Part shown: positions 60,004 through 64,000 of the stretch, piece after piece
How positions within the stretch are numbered: the first letter of the stretch is position 1
Layout: each line of letters begins with the position of its first letter
NCBI RefSeq assembly: GCF_018882245.1
Contig: NZ_JACVOV010000001.1
Span: 806,001 to 870,000 of the forward strand
Source of the DNA: Polynucleobacter sp. AP-Capit-er-40B-B4
GTDB lineage: Bacteria > Pseudomonadota > Gammaproteobacteria > Burkholderiales > Burkholderiaceae
Length of the DNA: 64,000 bases
Direction of reading: 5' to 3'
The notes under the pieces: model-generated
Database searches by the model: none
What the model saw: the letters and a program-made list of their open reading frames with translations, nothing else
Told to the model about the DNA's origin: nothing
Position numbers and translations under genes: made by a program

Positions 60004-60537
60004 TTACTTCTTCTTAGTTTCTTTCAGATGCACAACCTCATCCACGTAGCGAACACCCTTGCCTTTATATGGCTCTGGTGAACGGTATGCGCGAACTTCA
60101 GCTGCGACCTGGCCAACTTGCTGCTTGTTGGAACCTTTGATAATGATTTCAGTTTGAGTTGGAGTCTCAGCCTTCACACCCTTTGGCAGGTTGTAAATAA
60201 TGTCGTGTGAGAAACCTAACTGCAACTTCAATGTTTCGCCTTGAGCAGCAGCACGGTAACCAACGCCTACTAAGCTGAGCTTGCGCTCAAAGCCAGCAGT
60301 TACGCCAACAACCATGTTGTTAACTAAAGCACGTGCTGTACCTGACTGTGCACCAGCTTCTGGTGAGTCGTTATTTAAAACAACTGTCAATACGCCATCT
60401 TCTTGTTTCAAACCAACAGAAGGATGCAAGTTATGTGTCAAAGTGCCCAAAGGACCTTTAACAGTAATGTTTGCACCGTTGATGCTGATTTCAGCGCCTT
60501 TAGGAACTGTAATTGGTGATTTACCTACGCGGGACAT
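60004..60537 (-). CDS. rplF: 50S ribosomal protein L6
   Basis: L6 lies near the GTPase-associated centre of the large subunit. It has two similar domains. [16 protein letters not shown] at the start and [17 protein letters not shown] at the end are diagnostic. Length 177. Confidence 0.98.
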   Translation of the reverse strand: MSRVGKSPITVPKGAEISINGANITVKGPLGTLTHNLHPSVGLKQEDGVLTVVLNNDSPEAGAQSGTARALVNNMVVGVTAGFERKLSLVGVGYRAAAQGETLKLQLGFSHDIIYNLPKGVKAETPTQTEIIIKGSNKQQVGQVAAEVRAYRSPEPYKGKGVRYVDEVVHLKETKKK

Positions 60538-60547
60538 ATTTCGCTCC

Positions 60548-60943
60548 TTAAGCTACGTAGCAAATAACTTCGCCGCCCACGCCTGTTGCACGTGCTTTAC
60601 GGTCTGTCATTACGCCTTGAGGGGTTGAAATAATTGCAATGCCCAAGCCATTCATTACTTCTGGAATGTCATGACGGCCTTTATAGATACGCAGACTTGG
60701 TGTAGATACACGGTCGATACGCTCGATAACAGGACGGCCTGCATAGTATTTGAGATCAATGTGCAGCACTGGCTTAGCTGCTTCACCTTTGATTTCGAAA
60801 CTTTCGATATAGCCTTCATCTTGCAAAACTTTTGCGATGGCTACTTTAACTTTTGACGACGGCATCAAGACTACGGGTTTCTGCACTGCTTGCGCATTGC
60901 GGATCCTTGTCAACATGTCGGCGATTGGATCGCTGATACTCAT
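60548..60943 (-). CDS. rpsH: 30S ribosomal protein S8
   Basis: S8 binds the central domain of 16S rRNA and in E. coli represses the spc operon. [18 protein letters not shown] and [11 protein letters not shown] with GGEVICYVA at the C-terminus. Length 131. Confidence 0.98.
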
Positions 60944-60967
60944 GAGTTCTCCTAATTCTTTCGCCGC

Positions 60968-61273
60968 TTACCAGCTGGCCTTGGTTAAACCGGGGATTTC
61001 GCCACGGAAGGCGATTTCACGAATCTTGCTACGAGCCAAACCGAATTTACGGAATGTGCCACGTGGGCGACCGGTTAATGAACAACGATTTCTTTGACGA
61101 ATCGGGCTTGCGTTACGTGGAAGTGCCTGTAGCTTCAAGCGAGCTTCATAGCGCTCTTCATCGCTGCGTGATTGATCAGCAATGATCGCTTTGAGTTCAG
61201 CACGCTTGGCAGCGTACTTCTCTACAGTTTTTGCGCGCTTATTCTCGCGCTCAATCAGGGATAGTTTTGCCAC
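60968..61273 (-). CDS. rpsN: 30S ribosomal protein S14
   Basis: S14 is part of the 30S head. The 101-residue form lacks the CxxC zinc ligands, so it is the C-minus long form. The [26 protein letters not shown] segment is diagnostic. Confidence 0.98.
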   Translation of the reverse strand: MAKLSLIERENKRAKTVEKYAAKRAELKAIIADQSRSDEERYEARLKLQALPRNASPIRQRNRCSLTGRPRGTFRKFGLARSKIREIAFRGEIPGLTKASW

Positions 61274-61282
61274 GTTAGCCTC

Positions 61283-61825
61283 TTAATTGCGGAAAGGGAA
61301 TTTGAATGCTGCCAACAAAGCTTTTGCTTCTTCGTCGGTTTTAGCAGTCGTCGTAATACTGATATTGAGACCACGGAGGGCATCAATTTTGTCGTATTCG
61401 ATTTCAGGGAAAATAATCTGTTCTTTAACGCCAATGTTGTAGTTACCACGGCCGTCAAATGCTTTGCCAGAAATACCGCGGAAGTCACGTACGCGTGGCA
61501 ATGCAACAGTAACGAAACGGTCCAAGAATTCGTACATGCGTGCACCACGCAATGTCACCATGGCACCGATTGGGTAGCCTTGACGAATTTTGAAACCTGC
61601 AATCGCCTTTTTAGCTTTAGTTACGACTGGCTTTTGGCCTGCAACTTTAGTTAAATCGCCAACTGCATTTTCGATAATCTTTTTGTCGTTCACTGCATCG
61701 CCTAAGCCCATGTTCAGGGTTACCTTAGTGATACGTGGAACTTCCATTACTGACTTGTAACCAAATTTGGCGATCAAATCAGCAACAACTTTAGCTTGAT
61801 AGTGCTCTTGAAAACGTGTGCTCAT
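61283..61825 (-). CDS. rplE: 50S ribosomal protein L5
   Basis: L5 binds 5S rRNA and contacts S13 in the B1b bridge. Family segments are [17 protein letters not shown] and [25 protein letters not shown]. Length 180. Confidence 0.98.
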   Translation of the reverse strand: MSTRFQEHYQAKVVADLIAKFGYKSVMEVPRITKVTLNMGLGDAVNDKKIIENAVGDLTKVAGQKPVVTKAKKAIAGFKIRQGYPIGAMVTLRGARMYEFLDRFVTVALPRVRDFRGISGKAFDGRGNYNIGVKEQIIFPEIEYDKIDALRGLNISITTTAKTDEEAKALLAAFKFPFRN

Positions 61826-61841
61826 AATTTCTCCGTGCCCC

Positions 61842-62150
61842 TTATGCGCTTAAAGTTGCGCCAGTGGTTTTGAGGAAACGTTGCTTTTTACCGTCCACGA
61901 GTTTGATACCAACACGTGATGGTTTGCCGTTACCGTCAACCACAGCCACATTAGAAATGTGAACAGGCATCGTCTTGTCAATCATGCCGCCAGTAACACC
62001 GGCTGCTGGATTTGGCTTAACGCTCTTTTTATAAATGTTTACGCCTTCGATTACTAACTTGTTCTCGAGAACGGCTGTAACAGTTCCTTGCTTGCCCTTA
62101 TCGCGGCCAGTCAACAGAACTACGGAATCACCTTTACGAATCTTTTTCAT
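61842..62150 (-). CDS. rplX: 50S ribosomal protein L24
   Basis: L24 is an assembly-initiator protein with a KOW motif ([22 protein letters not shown]). Length 102. It lies between rplN and rplE. Confidence 0.98.
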   Translation of the reverse strand: MKKIRKGDSVVLLTGRDKGKQGTVTAVLENKLVIEGVNIYKKSVKPNPAAGVTGGMIDKTMPVHISNVAVVDGNGKPSRVGIKLVDGKKQRFLKTTGATLSA

Positions 62151-62159
62151 ATCAGCCTC

Positions 62160-62528
62160 TTAAATAACTTCGGGGGCGAGAGAAACGATCTTCATGAACT
62201 TCTCAGTACGCAATTCGCGTGTAACTGGTCCGAAGATACGTGTGCCAATTGGCTCTAACTTAGCGTTGAGCAATACCGCAGCGTTGCCATCGAACTTAAT
62301 CAATGAACCATCTGGACGGCGAACACCCTTAGCAGTTCTCACTACTACGGCGTTATAAATGTCACCTTTTTTTACACGGCCACGTGGAGCAGCGGACTTT
62401 ACAGTCACTTTAATGACATCACCGATACTGGCGTAACGACGCTTAGAGCCGCCCAATACCTTGATGCACAATACTTCACTGGCGCCTGTGTTATCGGCAA
62501 CCTGTAATCTACTTTCGGTTTGTATCAT
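62160..62528 (-). CDS. rplN: 50S ribosomal protein L14
   Basis: L14 lies at the subunit interface. The start [16 protein letters not shown] and the [18 protein letters not shown] segment are diagnostic. Length 122. It is the first gene of the spc group and follows a 183-base gap. Confidence 0.98.
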   Translation of the reverse strand: MIQTESRLQVADNTGASEVLCIKVLGGSKRRYASIGDVIKVTVKSAAPRGRVKKGDIYNAVVVRTAKGVRRPDGSLIKFDGNAAVLLNAKLEPIGTRIFGPVTRELRTEKFMKIVSLAPEVI

Positions 62529-62711
62529 TTCTAATCCCCAACTTATTGGCCAAAGGCAAACAGTCTTGGTTCCGTCTATGGGCTTTAACGAAAGTTAAAA
62601 CCCGGAATTAATGAAAAACACTGCTTCTCCAATAAAACCAGAGAAGCCTTCTATTCTACTACGTAAAACAGGGATTTGGGAAGAATCTTCGCCAAAATCC
62701 CTAATATTTCT
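62529..62711 (-). promoter_or_regulatory. S10/spc boundary with two hairpins
   Basis: The gap between rpsQ and rplN contains, in minus-strand order, a hairpin GCTTCTC/GAGAAGC (62623-62647) followed by GTTTTTC, which resembles a leaky terminator, and then a hairpin GGG-TTTAAC / GTTAAA-CCC with a tetraloop (62580-62603). It probably marks the boundary between S10 and spc transcription units, with a promoter or attenuator for the spc genes. Confidence 0.6.
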
Positions 62712-62981
62712 TTAAATACCCTTTGAAGCCTCAACTAAACGGGTCACAACCCAAGATTTAGTGCGTGAAATTGGCTTAGATTCAGCAATTTCAACGGTAT
62801 CACCCATCTTGTATGTGCCAGCTTCATCATGAGCGTGGTACTTTTTAGACTGGCCAACGTACTTACCAATCACCGGATGCTTAACTTGACGCTCAACCAA
62901 CACCGTCACAGTTTTTTGCATTTTGTCGCTAACGACGCGGCCCACAAGGGTGCGGCGCAAGGGTTTAGATAATTCTGTCAT
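62712..62981 (-). CDS. rpsQ: 30S ribosomal protein S17
   Basis: S17 is an OB-fold early-binding protein of the small subunit. [23 protein letters not shown] and [21 protein letters not shown] are diagnostic. Length 89. It is the last gene of the S10 group. Confidence 0.98.
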   Translation of the reverse strand: MTELSKPLRRTLVGRVVSDKMQKTVTVLVERQVKHPVIGKYVGQSKKYHAHDEAGTYKMGDTVEIAESKPISRTKSWVVTRLVEASKGI

Positions 62982-62993
62982 ATCCCTTTTTCC

Positions 62994-63188
62994 TTATTTC
63001 TGTGCAGTCTTTTGGGCGATAAAAGTCTTCACACGAGCGATGTCGCGCTTATTTTTACCCAATTGGCTGGTATTTGTGAGTTGCTGAGTGCCTTTTTGCA
63101 TGCGGAGCTTGAAACCGGTCTTAAGCAACTCGGTTAACTCTGCATTTAAAGCGTTCAGATCTTTTGAAGCTAATTCTGTATTTTTCAT
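62994..63188 (-). CDS. rpmC: 50S ribosomal protein L29
   Basis: L29 lies near the exit tunnel and binds SRP and trigger factor. The start at 63188 gives 64 residues beginning [11 protein letters not shown]. An ATG further upstream at 63206 overlaps rplP and is rejected. Helical hairpin typical, with [21 protein letters not shown]. Confidence 0.96.
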   Translation of the reverse strand: MKNTELASKDLNALNAELTELLKTGFKLRMQKGTQQLTNTSQLGKNKRDIARVKTFIAQKTAQK

Positions 63189-63202
63189 AATCTCTATCCC
63201 GA

Positions 63203-63616
63203 TCAACCTAAGTGGCGAATCACGAAAGTGGTCTGTAAAGGCAACTTAGCAGCAGCAAGCTTGAAAGCTTCGCGCGCCAATTGCTCATCAACACCGTCCA
63301 TCTCGTAGAGCACTTTGCCTGGTTGAATTTCAGCTACGTAGTACTCTGGATTACCTTTACCGTTACCCATACGTACTTCAGCAGGTTTTTGTGAAATTGG
63401 CTTATCTGGGAAAATGCGAATCCAAATACGGCCACCACGTTTAATGTGACGAGTCATTGCACGACGTGCTGACTCAATTTGACGAGCAGTCAAACGACCA
63501 CGGCCAACGGCCTTCAATCCAAAGTCACCAAAGGCTACAGAACTACCGCGTGTTGCCACGCCAGTGTTACGGCCTTTTTGTTCCTTACGATACTTGCGAC
63601 GCTTTGGTTGTAGCAT
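63203..63616 (-). CDS. rplP: 50S ribosomal protein L16
   Basis: L16 organises the A-site region of the large subunit. [17 protein letters not shown] at the start and [22 protein letters not shown] are diagnostic. Length 137. It lies two bases after rpsC. Confidence 0.98.
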   Translation of the reverse strand: MLQPKRRKYRKEQKGRNTGVATRGSSVAFGDFGLKAVGRGRLTARQIESARRAMTRHIKRGGRIWIRIFPDKPISQKPAEVRMGNGKGNPEYYVAEIQPGKVLYEMDGVDEQLAREAFKLAAAKLPLQTTFVIRHLG

Positions 63617-63618
63617 GC

Positions 63619-64000
63619 TTACTCTCCTGACTTCTGCGTATCTGCGGCAGGTGTTTCAACCTTACGCACACGCTTTACTGCTGGTTTAGCAGCAACTAAT
63701 GGCTTGTCTGTGCCAGCAGCTGGTTTACGAGCAGCTGTCTTGCTTGGAGCACGACGAGTTTTCTTTTCTTCGGCAGCTGGTTCAGCAGCTTGTGCAGCAA
63801 CTTGAGCTTCTGCACCACGACCTAATGTGTCGCCTTTGTATACCCAAACTTTTACACCGATGATGCCGTATGTTGTTTCCGCTTCTGAAGTTGCGTAATC
63901 AATATCAGCCTTCAATGTATGAAGTGGAACGCGACCTTCACGGTACCATTCGCGACGAGCAATTTCAGCACCATTCAAACGACCAGATGACATGATCTTG
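63619..64000 (-). CDS. rpsC: 30S ribosomal protein S3 (5' part outside window)
   Basis: The C-terminal part of S3, which binds mRNA at the entry channel. [18 protein letters not shown] and [23 protein letters not shown] are diagnostic. A lysine-, alanine- and proline-rich tail follows (about 55 residues), as in other Burkholderiales. The reading frame runs off the window edge at 64000. Confidence 0.97.
   Translation of the reverse strand, partial: KIMSSGRLNGAEIARREWYREGRVPLHTLKADIDYATSEAETTYGIIGVKVWVYKGDTLGRGAEAQVAAQAAEPAAEEKKTRRAPSKTAARKPAAGTDKPLVAAKPAVKRVRKVETPAADTQKSGE

Overview
The window is a chromosomal segment of a free-living betaproteobacterium of the Burkholderiales. Protein sequences, small intergenic gaps, moderate GC and gene order (sspAB beside a bc1 operon; his genes followed by a HIT protein and tatABC; mla genes beside murA and hisG; cytochrome c4-engB-hemB-dsbD-cutA before the alpha/spc/S10 ribosomal cluster) point to Polynucleobacter or a close relative. 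The genus assignment is recalled knowledge, not a database result.

Layout. 1-4013 (minus): a tRNA cut by the window edge, sspB/sspA, and cytochrome bc1 (petC, petB, petA). 4151-8005 (plus): mscL, a TPR plus SPINDLY-type glycosyltransferase gene, and a DegS-like protease. 8020-11520 (minus): a glutamate/aspartate-type ABC importer led by a small MarR-like regulator. 11640-16372 is the accessory region: an orphan membrane protein, then two closely similar porin genes facing each other around a tyrosine recombinase gene that is preceded by two inverted repeats. 16559-18022 is a SEL1/TPR protein. 18019-26937 holds tatCBA, a HIT hydrolase and the histidine genes, all on the minus strand except hisC. 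26958-33985 (minus): murA, ibaG, an ABC-2 exporter pair and the Mla lipid transport genes including mlaA. 33996-40246 (minus): glutamate synthase. 40441-41145 is a REP-associated (RAYT-type) transposase, followed by mrcA (PBP1A). 43600-48996 (plus, cyaY opposite): a short membrane protein and a short secretin at the place where pilMNOPQ usually lies, then aroK, aroB, lptM-like and lysA. 49092-53647: cytochrome c4, engB, hemB, dsbD, cutA. 53717 to the end (minus): rplQ-rpoA-rpsD-rpsK-rpsM-rpmJ-infA-secY, the spc genes, and the start of the S10 genes with rpsC cut by the edge.

Most of the window is conserved housekeeping. The parts that deserve attention are the porin-recombinase-porin inverted arrangement with its 11-8-11 dyad, the reduced secretin locus with a possible fused PilO/PilP-like partner, the inverted hisC, the RAYT with dyad repeats in front of gltB, and structured leaders inside the ribosomal cluster. 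No CRISPR array, rRNA, complete prophage or plasmid function was seen. No gap between genes exceeds about 300 bases.
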